Source: CAYVQU01 sp964453155
Lineage (GTDB): Bacteria > Chloroflexota > Anaerolineae > Anaerolineales > UBA11858
Direction: 5' to 3'
Length of the DNA: 25,180 nt
Assembly (NCBI GenBank): GCA_964453155.1
Contig: CAYVQU010000067.1
Location: 1 to 25,180 of the forward strand
Shown here: positions 1 to 7,115 of the stretch, piece by piece
Layout of the letters: the number at the start of each line of letters is the position of its first letter
Position numbering within the stretch: position 1 is the stretch's first letter
Made by a program: the position numbers and the translations under genes
The notes under the pieces: generated by a model
What the model was told of the DNA's origin: nothing
Database searches by the model: none
What the model saw: the letters and a program-made list of their open reading frames with translations, nothing else

Positions 1-58
1 CGCCATCCTTACATCTGGCGTAAATCATATTCTAATTAATTACGAGACGAACTACTAA

Positions 59-110
59 GCAGTTTTCGGAAAGAATCTTGAAACAGAAAATAAGATCAAA
101 CGAAAACTGC
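59..110. repeat. 52-bp hairpin repeat, copy 1
   Basis: Perfect 10-bp inverted arms, GCAGTTTTCG at 59-68 and CGAAAACTGC at 101-110, flank a loop that contains a second weak pairing (ATCTT against AAGAT). A similar element of 53 bp with arms GCAGATTTCG and CGAAATCTGC lies at 6990-7042. Both also share TTGAAA and a TCAAAC-CGAAA-like segment inside, so they look like two divergent copies of one REP-like family. Confidence 0.55.
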
Positions 111-144
111 TCTGGTGGGGGCGGTAGATTTTGCCAGTTTTATT

Positions 145-293
145 TAACTCATGTTACGCACGAAGCATCCTGAGTAGGTCCACAGGACCGTATCGAAGGG
201 TGCGGGTCGTCCAAAAATTCACCCTTCGATACGCTAGCGCTACTCAGGATGAATTTTCAAGCATATTTTCTCAACCTTGCGTAACATGAGTTA
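145..293. repeat. 149-bp MITE-like palindromic element
   Basis: Outer inverted repeats of 16 bp (TAACTCATGTTACGCA at 145-160 and its complement at 278-293) enclose two nested inverted pairs. These are CATCCTGAGTAG at 166-177 with CTACTCAGGATG at 240-251, and CGTATCGAAGGGTG at 189-202 with CACCCTTCGATACG at 220-233. No coding capacity is seen. The two inner motif pairs recur at 8558-8656 without the outer ends. It may be a small non-autonomous mobile element or a dispersed structural repeat. Confidence 0.65.
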
Positions 294-299
294 TTTAAA

Positions 300-329
300 G
301 GCCCAAACCGGCCCACACCGGCCCACACC
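300..329. repeat. Three tandem 10-bp repeats at the end of the response regulator gene
   Basis: GGCCCAAACC, GGCCCACACC and GGCCCACACC lie head to tail. The last base of the third unit is the first base of the stop codon (read as CTA on the plus strand at 329-331). Its function is unknown and it may be slippage-prone. Confidence 0.6.
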
Positions 330-988
330 TAGTCTGCCCCCTCTAATTGTTTTTTGACGGCGAAGACCACCAACTCATGGCGATGATCGAATCCCAACGA
401 GTCCAGCATATTGGAGATATGAACCCGGACCGTCCCTGGGGCGATATGCAAGTGGTCGGCGATTTGTTGGTTGGAACAGCCCTGCCCCAGCAGCCTGAGA
501 ACGTCTTTTTGGCGGTGCGTCAGATTCTTCTCCAACTTCTGGGGTTGGTTGACTTGTGAGCCCGGTCCTTTGAACGACCGCATGATCTTGGCCGTAACTT
601 GGGGCGACATGAAACATTCCCCGGCATGAATTCGCCGGATGGCAGCGAGTAATTCTTCCCGGTGGGCGTCTTTAACAATGTATCCCATTGCCCCCGATTG
701 CATCGCTTCCAATATTTCACTTTCGCGATCTAAACTGCTGAGGACTAGGATGCGAATATCGGGTTTTGATTTGACCATGATATCGATGACTTCCAAGCCG
801 CCCATTTCTGGCATCAAAAGATCCATTAATATTACGTCTGGTTCAACGCGGGGGACTAATTGTAATGCTTCAACCCCACTGGCAGCTTCTCCGATGATCT
901 CCATATCATGAGCTGCTTCAATTGCCATTTCCAGGGCATTGCGCATCAGGGGATGGTCGTCAACGATAAATACTTTGATCTTTTTCAT
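329..988 (-). CDS. Response regulator, NarL/FixJ (LuxR-type HTH) family
   Basis: A 219-aa two-domain transcription factor. The receiver domain (about residues 1-125) has the acidic pair D10/D11, the likely phospho-acceptor D56 in VILMDLLMPE, and the conserved lysine in IVKDAHR. After a Gln-rich linker, the output domain (about 154-214) has the LuxR/NarL helix-turn-helix pattern LTHRQKDVLRLLGQG...NQQIADHL...TVRVHISNML. Its start codon overlaps the stop codon of the upstream kinase by 4 nt, so it is probably translationally coupled and is the natural partner of both kinases. DNA targets are not evident. The call is firm at family level and the signal is unknown. Confidence 0.95.
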   Translation of the reverse strand: MKKIKVFIVDDHPLMRNALEMAIEAAHDMEIIGEAASGVEALQLVPRVEPDVILMDLLMPEMGGLEVIDIMVKSKPDIRILVLSSLDRESEILEAMQSGAMGYIVKDAHREELLAAIRRIHAGECFMSPQVTAKIMRSFKGPGSQVNQPQKLEKNLTHRQKDVLRLLGQGCSNQQIADHLHIAPGTVRVHISNMLDSLGFDHRHELVVFAVKKQLEGAD

Positions 989-2661
989 GTCGTTTCACCT
1001 AACTCGATACTTAGCTGGATGGTGGTGCCCTGCCGGGGAACAGAATCAATCAGCAGTGTTCCGCCGAGGCGGGTAGCTCGTTCCTGGATATTTTTCAGCC
1101 CCATCCCGTTAGATTGGATCTGGTTGGGGAGAAAGCCAATTCCATTATCGGTGACGGTGACGGTTAACCGATAGGGCGTGCCCTGAACGCGGATCGAGAC
1201 AAAATCGGCTCGGCTGTGTTTGAGGGTGTTGTTGAGGGCTTCGATGATGATGAAGAAAATTTCACGATCCCAGGCTGTGGGGATCACGCCGGTATTTTCA
1301 ATGGTCAATTCGGTTTCGATCCCCATCCGGCGTTCAACCGCGCCTAACCGGGCTTCCAGGAAGTTCATCAAATCCACTTCTTCAGCGGGAGTCACCTGTA
1401 ATTCATACAGCAGCAGGCGCATTTCTTGGAGGGCTTGCCGGGCACTTTCTTCCAACATCCCTAAAGAAGCGGTCAATTTCTCGGGTTGATTATCGCGGTG
1501 CAAATGTTGGGCGGTTTCAGCCGAAAGGATCAGGCTGTGTAGGGATTGGGTCATCGAGTCGTGCAGGTCGCTGGCTAACCGGCGGCGCTCTTCAATTGCA
1601 GCCAGCTCGCGCATGGCGCTTTCGGCCACTACTCGTTGGGAAATATCGCGCATCACCATCAGGCGGCCCACGCTCCGTTTTAGCTGGTATTTAAATGAGG
1701 TAATTTTTATGTCCAGATGAAAATCTCCCCACACCAATTCCGTGTGGGCCTCGTCCCCCCGCAAGTAGGGCTGGAGGGCTTCAAACGCAGTTGTTGACAA
1801 TAACGCCGACAAATTTTTGCCAATCACAGCCAGCCGCTCCCACGAAAATATCCGGACCGCGGTCGGGTTAATATCAATCACCCGGTTGTCGTCATCCAGC
1901 ACCACAACCACATCTTCAATATGCTTAAAGATGGCATCGTAGGCGACTGGCCCAATCTGAAAATACTGCGTATTCAGCAAGCTGACAGTTATTAGCAACC
2001 CCGTGATGATAAGGGCATATGCTGACCAATTCATTGGTAAAGGCCACCCCAGTGCGGCCGAAATCCCAAAAAAAGCATAAGCCAGGGTAGGCAACGGAAT
2101 TCCTAATAAAAATAGAAGTATCTGCTTCCGAAATGCGCCCGCGTGCCTGAAATAATTGAACAACAATGCAAATACACTCAGGAAAACCATGAGTAACGAA
2201 TAAATCGAGGTTACCCATAGGTGCCACCAGCCAATCTCATAATCAAACAAATACAGGGACCCAGCCGGCACGACTCTGGGATCCTGCCAGATCAGCCCAT
2301 GATGCTGATTAGTCCAGGCCAAAGCAGTTGAGATTGTAGGAAGTGCCAGCAGGATTAAAAGATTGGTTTTGGTTAACAATCTATCGGGTCCAAAATAAGC
2401 AATGACCGTTAACAATAAGAATACGGGTGAACCCGCCCCACCCAGGAAACCAATTTTTTGCCAGAAGTAAACCCCTTCAAACGTCGTTTGCAGCAGCTCA
2501 AAGCCATAGCCCCCCGAAAAAATGACAATCAATAAATTCACAATCGCCAAATAGCTGTTAGCCACCGTTGGCGCCCGGCGTAATATCAGAACAGATGAAA
2601 TAATTAGTACAACGGCCCCGATGAGTAAGGGGATTGAAAGGGGAGTAAAATGCCAGGTCAT
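985..2661 (-). CDS. Sensor histidine kinase (7TM N-terminus, PAS, HisKA_3, HATPase)
   Basis: A 558-aa membrane kinase. Residues 1 to about 232 form seven hydrophobic segments of the histidine-kinase N-terminal 7TM type, including the TNQHHGLIW stretch near 117-125. A PAS-like domain follows (about 241-345). The dimerisation/phosphoacceptor module has IEERRRLASDLHDSMTQSLH with phospho-His near H367. The ATPase domain has the N box EALNNTLKHS, the G1 box DNGIGF and the G2 box NGMGLKNIQERA. This is the HisKA_3 class that normally partners NarL-type regulators. It overlaps the next kinase and the regulator by 4 nt each. From about residue 353 onward it is almost identical to the neighbouring kinase. 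The ligand is unknown. Confidence 0.95.
   Translation of the reverse strand: MTWHFTPLSIPLLIGAVVLIISSVLILRRAPTVANSYLAIVNLLIVIFSGGYGFELLQTTFEGVYFWQKIGFLGGAGSPVFLLLTVIAYFGPDRLLTKTNLLILLALPTISTALAWTNQHHGLIWQDPRVVPAGSLYLFDYEIGWWHLWVTSIYSLLMVFLSVFALLFNYFRHAGAFRKQILLFLLGIPLPTLAYAFFGISAALGWPLPMNWSAYALIITGLLITVSLLNTQYFQIGPVAYDAIFKHIEDVVVVLDDDNRVIDINPTAVRIFSWERLAVIGKNLSALLSTTAFEALQPYLRGDEAHTELVWGDFHLDIKITSFKYQLKRSVGRLMVMRDISQRVVAESAMRELAAIEERRRLASDLHDSMTQSLHSLILSAETAQHLHRDNQPEKLTASLGMLEESARQALQEMRLLLYELQVTPAEEVDLMNFLEARLGAVERRMGIETELTIENTGVIPTAWDREIFFIIIEALNNTLKHSRADFVSIRVQGTPYRLTVTVTDNGIGFLPNQIQSNGMGLKNIQERATRLGGTLLIDSVPRQGTTIQLSIELGETT
1016..1612 (-). repeat. Kinase-module direct repeat, copy 1
   Basis: The DNA encoding the HisKA_3/HATPase half of this kinase is repeated with few differences at about 2698-3294, an offset of 1682 bp. 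Long identical runs are visible, for example around the codons for EALNNTLKHSRADFVS and for PRQGTTIQL. End points are approximate. It indicates a recent duplication or ongoing gene conversion. Confidence 0.8.
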
Positions 2662-5378
2662 CGCTTTAGTATAGCTTCCCCCAAGGCCATATGCAGTTGG
2701 ATGGTGGTGCCCTGCCGGGGAACAGAATCAATCAGCAGTGCGCCGCCCAGACGAGCGGCTCGGTCTTGAATATTTTGCAATCCCATGCCGTTGGATGGGG
2801 TCTGGTTGGGTAGGAAGCCAATCCCGTTATCGGTGACGGTAACAGTTAGCTCATACGGCGTGCCCTGAATGTTGATCGAGACAAAATCGGCCCGGCTGTG
2901 TTTGAGGGTGTTGTTGAGGGCTTCGATGATGATGAAGAAAATTTCGCGCTCCCAGGCTTTGGGGATCACGCCGGTGTTCTCAATGATCAATTCGGTTTCG
3001 ATTCCCATCCGGCGTTCAACCGCGCCTAACCGGGCCTCCAGGAAGTTCATCAAATCCACTTCTTCATCAGATGTCACCTGTAATTCATACAGCAGCAGGC
3101 GCATTTCCTGGAGGGCTTGCCGGGCGCTTTCCTCCAACATCGCTAAGGAAGCGGTCAATTTCTCGGGTTGATTATCGCGGTGCAAATGTTGGGCGGTTTC
3201 AGTCGAGAGGATCAGACTGTGCAGGGATTGGGTCATCGAGTCGTGGAGGTCGCTGGCTAACCGGCGGCGCTCTTCAATTGCGGCCAGCTCTAGAGTAGCC
3301 TGTTCTGCTCGAACCCGGTCGGTAATATCCCGTTGGATCGATAAAGAGTGCAGTAAATTCCCGTCGCGGTCGCGGACCATCCCTGAGCTGAGCAATACGG
3401 TCCGGCGGTCGCCATCTTTAGAGATAATGACGATTTCCTCATTAATCAACTCGCCGTGCGTTTCCCACTTATCAAATAGTTGGGCCACAGTTTCTTGGGC
3501 CTCGGGGGCGTAGATGGTGGTCAGGGGTTGGCCGACCAACTCACTGTAGGAATACCCGAGAACTCGCAGCGCGGCCGGGTTGACATCGAGGATGACCCCT
3601 TCCGGTGAGACCATGTAGATGTAATCTGGCTCATACTCAAAAAATTGCCTGAATCGATTTTCAAGGCTGGTGACTAAATCCTGTAGATGGGCGGCCATTT
3701 TATTGAAGGAAAGAGTCAGAAATCCAATCTCATCCTGGTTTTGGATGGGGAGTTTCACGGTCAAGTTGCCAGAGTCCATTTGCTGCACACCGCGAGTCAG
3801 CGTTTCCAAGGGGCGGATTACTGAGTAGCGCATTAAGACTGGTAATCCGATCAACAGTGCCAGGCTGCCGCCGAGTACGATGCCGGTCAGCGGTAGCATA
3901 AAAGTGTGCAGATAGCGCCGGAAAGCGGATTGGTAGTTTTCGATGATCGCTAACTGATCGGGGTCGTAAGCTTCAGGCAAAATGCTCTGGCCGGTGTGCA
4001 GGGATTCGCCCTCGCCCGGCACCACCCCACGCACCCAAGGGTTGGCTGAAGGGGTGGCATCAGGGTCAAATAAAAATGGCAGCGGTAAATCATTGTAAGT
4101 GATTTCAAATATACCATCCTGATACAGGACTGCCTGAAAGGTAAAGACGGCCGCCGGGCGGTGCAGGGCCGGCATCTGATTCCAGGTGAGGATCAACCGT
4201 CCATTTTCTGAATCTACGCGGGCATGCAGCCCGCCCCCAGTTACCGGGTCCGGGTCCAAGTCGATCATCAATGGGAAGATAGCCGGCGTATTAGCCCCTT
4301 TACCCTGCATGTCAGGTTGCCAGAAGGGTTCCCCAACGCTGATCGCGCCCGAATTAACCGCGTAAATCTCATCATAAATTTTTCCGTAAAATGGAAAGGC
4401 GAAATCGATTTTATGGTTACGATACATATCGTAAATGGTGACGTCCAGCCTTTCCCCCAGATTGCTTTCGAATGAAAATGCGACTTCGGCGATCTCATAC
4501 CCCCCTACTTCATTGGGTGTGAAGCGCAGGGTTTGGCGATCGGTTAAATTGGGTTGGAAAGTGGCGATATACGGCGGCGCGATCAACCAGCCGACGGAAC
4601 CTAACAAGGCCAAAAAGAGGGCCAGCGAGAGAATGGACAACTTGGCTTGAACACTCACTCCGCCCGGGATGAAATTAATATAGTTGGTTGCAAACAGCCA
4701 CAATGCCACCAAAATACCGATCGACATGAGCGCGTTGTAGACGGTATGGGGGAGTTGAAAGATGAGGAAAACATTGGTGATCCCCAAGATGAAGAGAATG
4801 CCAAAGACCCCTACAAAATTACGCGCCCCACGGGCTGCTTTTCCCTCGGGCTGCCATAATTTTCGGAGCCAGCTCACCTGACGAGGATCGGCCGCGATCG
4901 TCTGGCGAATAAAGGCCAGGGGTGCCAACACCAAGATTGCGGCCATCGCGTAGGCGGCCAGATGAGGCCGGTAGGAAACGGTCTGCTCCCTAAACAGTAA
5001 ATAAAACCGGTGCCCCATAAAGTAGGTTTCCCAGGCCAGATAGCCCAGGCTGACCAGTAAGCTGATACGGGTCTCCCAATTATGGTGCGGATACTGGTGG
5101 GGAAAGCGATAGGCGAACTGAACCATGAATACCATCGCCAGGGCCAAAATGGCATTTTCGGCATAGACGGCGTGCAAGCGGTAATAAGGAGAAAGGGCTG
5201 CATCCAAAAACATCAGACCAATAAAGATGGTTGCCAGGCAGAAAAATCCAGCCAGTAAGGTCAGCTGCGGATTGGGTTGTTGTCGCAGGCGGCGCACCAG
5301 GTAGACACTAATGGTCAGCGCCAGGATGGCCTGAGTCAGGAAACTGATGGAAGCGGGGGTTAGAAAAATGGAAGACAT
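2658..5378 (-). CDS. Sensor histidine kinase with extracytoplasmic domain, HAMP and PAS
   Basis: A 906-aa membrane kinase and the first gene of the three-gene signalling operon. The N-terminal ~265 residues carry several hydrophobic segments. A large, probably extracytoplasmic, region follows (about 270-480). A membrane segment (YLHTFMLPLTGIVLGGSLAL) and a HAMP domain (RPLETLTRGVQQMDSGNLTV...EIGFLTLSFNKM, about 515-567) come next, then a PAS domain (FRQFFEYEPDYIYMVSPEG, about 575-695). The HisKA_3 phosphoacceptor lies in RRLASDLHDSMTQ (His about 712) and is followed by a HATPase domain with EALNNTLKHS, DNGIGF and NGMGLQNIQDRA. The catalytic half is nearly identical to that of the downstream kinase. 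The extracytoplasmic region may bind a ligand or sense a surface signal, but I do not recognise its family. Confidence 0.94.
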   Translation of the reverse strand: MSSIFLTPASISFLTQAILALTISVYLVRRLRQQPNPQLTLLAGFFCLATIFIGLMFLDAALSPYYRLHAVYAENAILALAMVFMVQFAYRFPHQYPHHNWETRISLLVSLGYLAWETYFMGHRFYLLFREQTVSYRPHLAAYAMAAILVLAPLAFIRQTIAADPRQVSWLRKLWQPEGKAARGARNFVGVFGILFILGITNVFLIFQLPHTVYNALMSIGILVALWLFATNYINFIPGGVSVQAKLSILSLALFLALLGSVGWLIAPPYIATFQPNLTDRQTLRFTPNEVGGYEIAEVAFSFESNLGERLDVTIYDMYRNHKIDFAFPFYGKIYDEIYAVNSGAISVGEPFWQPDMQGKGANTPAIFPLMIDLDPDPVTGGGLHARVDSENGRLILTWNQMPALHRPAAVFTFQAVLYQDGIFEITYNDLPLPFLFDPDATPSANPWVRGVVPGEGESLHTGQSILPEAYDPDQLAIIENYQSAFRRYLHTFMLPLTGIVLGGSLALLIGLPVLMRYSVIRPLETLTRGVQQMDSGNLTVKLPIQNQDEIGFLTLSFNKMAAHLQDLVTSLENRFRQFFEYEPDYIYMVSPEGVILDVNPAALRVLGYSYSELVGQPLTTIYAPEAQETVAQLFDKWETHGELINEEIVIISKDGDRRTVLLSSGMVRDRDGNLLHSLSIQRDITDRVRAEQATLELAAIEERRRLASDLHDSMTQSLHSLILSTETAQHLHRDNQPEKLTASLAMLEESARQALQEMRLLLYELQVTSDEEVDLMNFLEARLGAVERRMGIETELIIENTGVIPKAWEREIFFIIIEALNNTLKHSRADFVSINIQGTPYELTVTVTDNGIGFLPNQTPSNGMGLQNIQDRAARLGGALLIDSVPRQGTTIQLHMALGEAILKR
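2698..3294 (-). repeat. Kinase-module direct repeat, copy 2
   Basis: Partner of the repeat at about 1016-1612, in the same orientation, encoding the phosphoacceptor and ATPase half of the larger kinase. The similarity stops near the PAS/kinase junction, so the sensor parts are unrelated. Boundaries are approximate. Confidence 0.8.
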
Positions 5379-5451
5379 TCAGGGAGGGTCTGGTTGCAGG
5401 TTTAATCGAACTCGCTGATATGTGTATTCAAACGTCACTGGGTACTCGCTA

Positions 5452-5457
5452 ATTATA
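5452..5457 (-). promoter_or_regulatory. Candidate -10 box of the kinase operon
   Basis: Read on the minus strand this is a perfect TATAAT, about 75 nt upstream of the kinase start at 5378. The hexamer 17 nt further upstream (ATCATA) is a poor -35 match, so an activator may be needed or the call may be wrong. Confidence 0.4.
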
Positions 5458-5756
5458 CCCCGGTACTATCTGGGTATGATCACCGAATACTAGTAAGGAG
5501 GGCATTCGCATATTCAAGAAAACAGGGGACTGCCTTTGCAGGATGCTTCGCAAAAGTCGCAGCAACTGGCGCAAATGTGCTGGCAATACCTGCCGTCGCA
5601 GGTTGAAACCCAGTTGCCTCTTTGACAGGCTCAGGATGATATCCCCCCGCCGGCAGGGGGGCTGTTAGCATTCGAAAATGGCTGTTCTCCTCTCGATTTC
5701 GGGCGGAGTTAGAGGGGGATCTGCAATCAAATGTGTAAGTGTTAGAAAAATCCCTC

Positions 5757-5785
5757 TTGACAATCGAACCGGTTCGATCTATACT
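5757..5785 (+). promoter_or_regulatory. Sigma-70 type promoter of the first LacI gene
   Basis: TTGACA at 5757-5762 and TATACT at 5780-5785 are separated by exactly 17 bp. Transcription should start near 5792, giving a leader of about 57 nt before the GTG start at 5849. The spacer between the two boxes is almost filled by an operator palindrome. Confidence 0.85.
5763..5778. promoter_or_regulatory. LacI-type operator O1 (between -35 and -10)
   Basis: The core TCGAACCGGTTCGA (5764-5777) is a perfect 14-bp palindrome with a central CpG, typical of LacI-family sites, and the flanking A/T extends it to 16 bp. It sits inside the promoter spacer, where a bound repressor would block RNA polymerase. 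An identical 14-bp core recurs at 5799-5812, consistent with autoregulation by the gene at 5849. Confidence 0.85.
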
Positions 5786-5798
5786 GATGATATTGTCG

Positions 5799-5812
5799 TC
5801 GAACCGGTTCGA
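5799..5812. promoter_or_regulatory. LacI-type operator O2 (just downstream of the start point)
   Basis: A second exact copy of TCGAACCGGTTCGA, 35 bp centre to centre from O1, placed about 7-20 bp after the predicted transcription start. The pair could be held by two dimers, or by a tetramer through a tight loop. Confidence 0.85.
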
Positions 5813-5848
5813 TACATTGCGACCGGATTTAGACCAAAAGGATAAACC

Positions 5849-6841
5849 GTGAAACGTCCAACGATTGCCGATGTAGCCAAAAAAGCGGGGGTCAGTCGCA
5901 GCACGGTTTCCTACGCGCTCAGCAACAAGCGTCCCATTTCGGCCGAAACCCGCGAACGCATTCAGCAAGCCATTGACGAGCTTGGCTACCGCCCCAACGC
6001 CACCGCCAAACGGCTGGCCAGCCGGGAACGCAGCCGCAATATTGGCTTTGTGCTGCCGCTGGTCGCACCTGAAATGACCGGGTTGGAGTTGAAATTCATC
6101 GCCGGGGCTTCCCGGGTGATCAATCAAGCGGATTACACCTTTATTTTGTTAGCCCAGTCCGATCGCAGTCCAGAAAAACTGCAAGAATTTGCTCACAGTG
6201 GATTAGTCGATGGCTTCATTTTGATGGAAATCGAGATGCACGATGCCCGCGTTGAGATGCTCCGCCGAGAGGGCGTGCCTTTTGTGATCATTGGCCGGAC
6301 TGCTGACAACACCGACCTGACCTATGTTGATGTTGATATTACGCAGGCGATGGCCGATAGTTTCCAATATCTTTCTACGCAGGGGCACACAGCAATTGCC
6401 TATCTCTACCGAGAAGATGAAGAATATGGTTTTTCCAACCGAGCGCTCCGTGAGTACCAGGCAGTTTGCGACCAATTTGGCATTTCCCCCATCTTGCAGC
6501 CCTGTAATCTATCTGCCCAGGCCGGGGTCACGGCAATGAATCAACTTTTAGACAATCACCCCCAAACGACGGCGGCAATTGTTTGGAGCGATATTCCCGC
6601 GGTCGGTGCGGTCCGGGCCTTGGAAGCTCGTGGTTTGGCAATCCCCTCAGATTTCGCTCTGATTTGCCAGGAGCATTCCATAATTTCGAATCTAACTTCA
6701 ATTGTACCGGCCATCCTCGATATCCGCGCGGATGAAATGGCCGCTCAGGCCGCTCAATTTATGATCGACCTGTTAGAAGGGCAACCCATTTCAAATCCCC
6801 AATTACTATTTCCGCCCAAACTCATTCTTGGCGAGGAATGA
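5849..6841 (+). CDS. LacI-family transcriptional regulator (first of four)
   Basis: A 330-aa LacI-type regulator. The N-terminal HTH reads TIADVAKKAGVSRSTVSYALSN, followed by the hinge region GYRPNATAKRLASRERS and a periplasmic-binding-protein-like effector domain (about 62-330). The start is GTG at 5849, preceded by AAAGGAT. The recognition-helix region (VSRSTVSYAL) differs from the other three LacI proteins here (APITVSRV or SPVTVSRV). Its operators also differ (TCGAACCGGTTCGA). It is monocistronic, followed by a hairpin at 6857-6882, and sits upstream of the sugar ABC operon. It probably senses a sugar, but I found no clear copy of its operator before the transporter, so that link is only positional. 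Confidence 0.93.
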   Translation: MKRPTIADVAKKAGVSRSTVSYALSNKRPISAETRERIQQAIDELGYRPNATAKRLASRERSRNIGFVLPLVAPEMTGLELKFIAGASRVINQADYTFILLAQSDRSPEKLQEFAHSGLVDGFILMEIEMHDARVEMLRREGVPFVIIGRTADNTDLTYVDVDITQAMADSFQYLSTQGHTAIAYLYREDEEYGFSNRALREYQAVCDQFGISPILQPCNLSAQAGVTAMNQLLDNHPQTTAAIVWSDIPAVGAVRALEARGLAIPSDFALICQEHSIISNLTSIVPAILDIRADEMAAQAAQFMIDLLEGQPISNPQLLFPPKLILGEE

Positions 6842-6856
6842 GTTTGGACAAAAAAA

Positions 6857-6882
6857 TGGGAGCGCATTGCAGTGCGCTCCCA
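6857..6882 (+). terminator. Hairpin after the first LacI gene (possible terminator)
   Basis: A 10-bp perfect stem (TGGGAGCGCA with TGCGCTCCCA) with a 6-nt loop, 16 nt after the stop codon. Seven A residues precede it, but only AATCAATTT follows, so it is a weak intrinsic terminator on the plus strand and would be better placed for the minus strand. Confidence 0.5.
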
Positions 6883-6989
6883 ATCAATTTCTCGCTTCGT
6901 ACTCGGTTAAAAGTTTAGAAAGGAGAAATCAATAGCCAAATTATATCAAATCAATCCCCTCAAATTGTCTGTTAAAAAATCATAGTTTG

Positions 6990-7042
6990 GCAGATTTCGA
7001 AAAAATAGTTGAAATTAATCTTAAGTTCAAACCGAAATCTGC
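6990..7042. repeat. 53-bp hairpin repeat, copy 2, in the leader of the sugar ABC operon
   Basis: Perfect 10-bp arms (GCAGATTTCG at 6990-6999 and CGAAATCTGC at 7033-7042) enclose a second pair (GTTGAA and TTCAAAC). It resembles the element at 59-110 in size, arm sequence and inner motifs. Its position upstream of the binding-protein gene means it could be a dispersed repeat or a regulator site. The region 6883-7115 has no convincing sigma-70 promoter that I can assign. Confidence 0.5.
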
Positions 7043-7046
7043 TAAG

Positions 7047-7094
7047 GTGTGGCGGTATTTACCTCCAATTATTTCAAAACATATACCGCCACAC
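7047..7094 (+). promoter_or_regulatory. Leader hairpin just before the binding-protein ribosome site
   Basis: A perfect 12-bp inverted repeat, GTGTGGCGGTAT at 7047-7058 with ATACCGCCACAC at 7083-7094, leaves a 24-nt loop. The right arm ends 6 nt before the AGGAG ribosome site at 7101-7105. In the RNA it would form a stable stem beside the ribosome site, so it could stabilise the 5' end or tune translation. No T-run follows, so it is not a terminator. Confidence 0.5.
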
Positions 7095-7115
7095 ACTTAT
7101 AGGAGAAAACTTAAA

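Larger units (their letters stand above)
1..328. other. Gene-free left edge filled with palindromic repeats
   Basis: I see no credible gene here. The stretch lies downstream (3') of the minus-strand response regulator. It holds a hairpin at 59-110, a longer element with inverted ends at 145-293 and three 10-bp direct repeats that run up to the stop codon of the regulator. No clear intrinsic terminator with a T-run is visible on the minus strand, so one of these hairpins may end that transcript. Confidence 0.6.
5379..5848. other. Divergent intergenic region between kinase operon and LacI gene
   Basis: This region holds the minus-strand promoter of the kinase operon and the plus-strand promoter and operators of the LacI gene, each listed separately. 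Between them, about 5500-5720 contains no credible gene but has repeat-like text. It includes GACAGGCTCAGGATGA at 5624-5639 and a GC-rich hairpin of six C and six G residues (5643-5648 with 5656-5661). These look like remnants of dispersed repeats. Confidence 0.55.

Noticed and set aside
5480..6127. A 215-codon minus-strand frame overlapping the first LacI gene and its promoter
   Set aside because: It runs through both operators and the promoter, has no family features, and its second half is the complement of the LacI coding sequence.
7054..7063. GGTATTTACC in the ABC operon leader as a GGTA...TACC operator
   Set aside because: It is 10 bp with a TT centre instead of the 12-bp sites with a 4-bp centre, and the GGTA is part of the hairpin arm.
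6987..7115. A 43-codon upstream extension of the binding-protein gene from a TTG
   Set aside because: The extension would translate the leader hairpins and bury the lipoprotein signal. The ATG at 7116 has AGGAG and starts exactly at the signal peptide.
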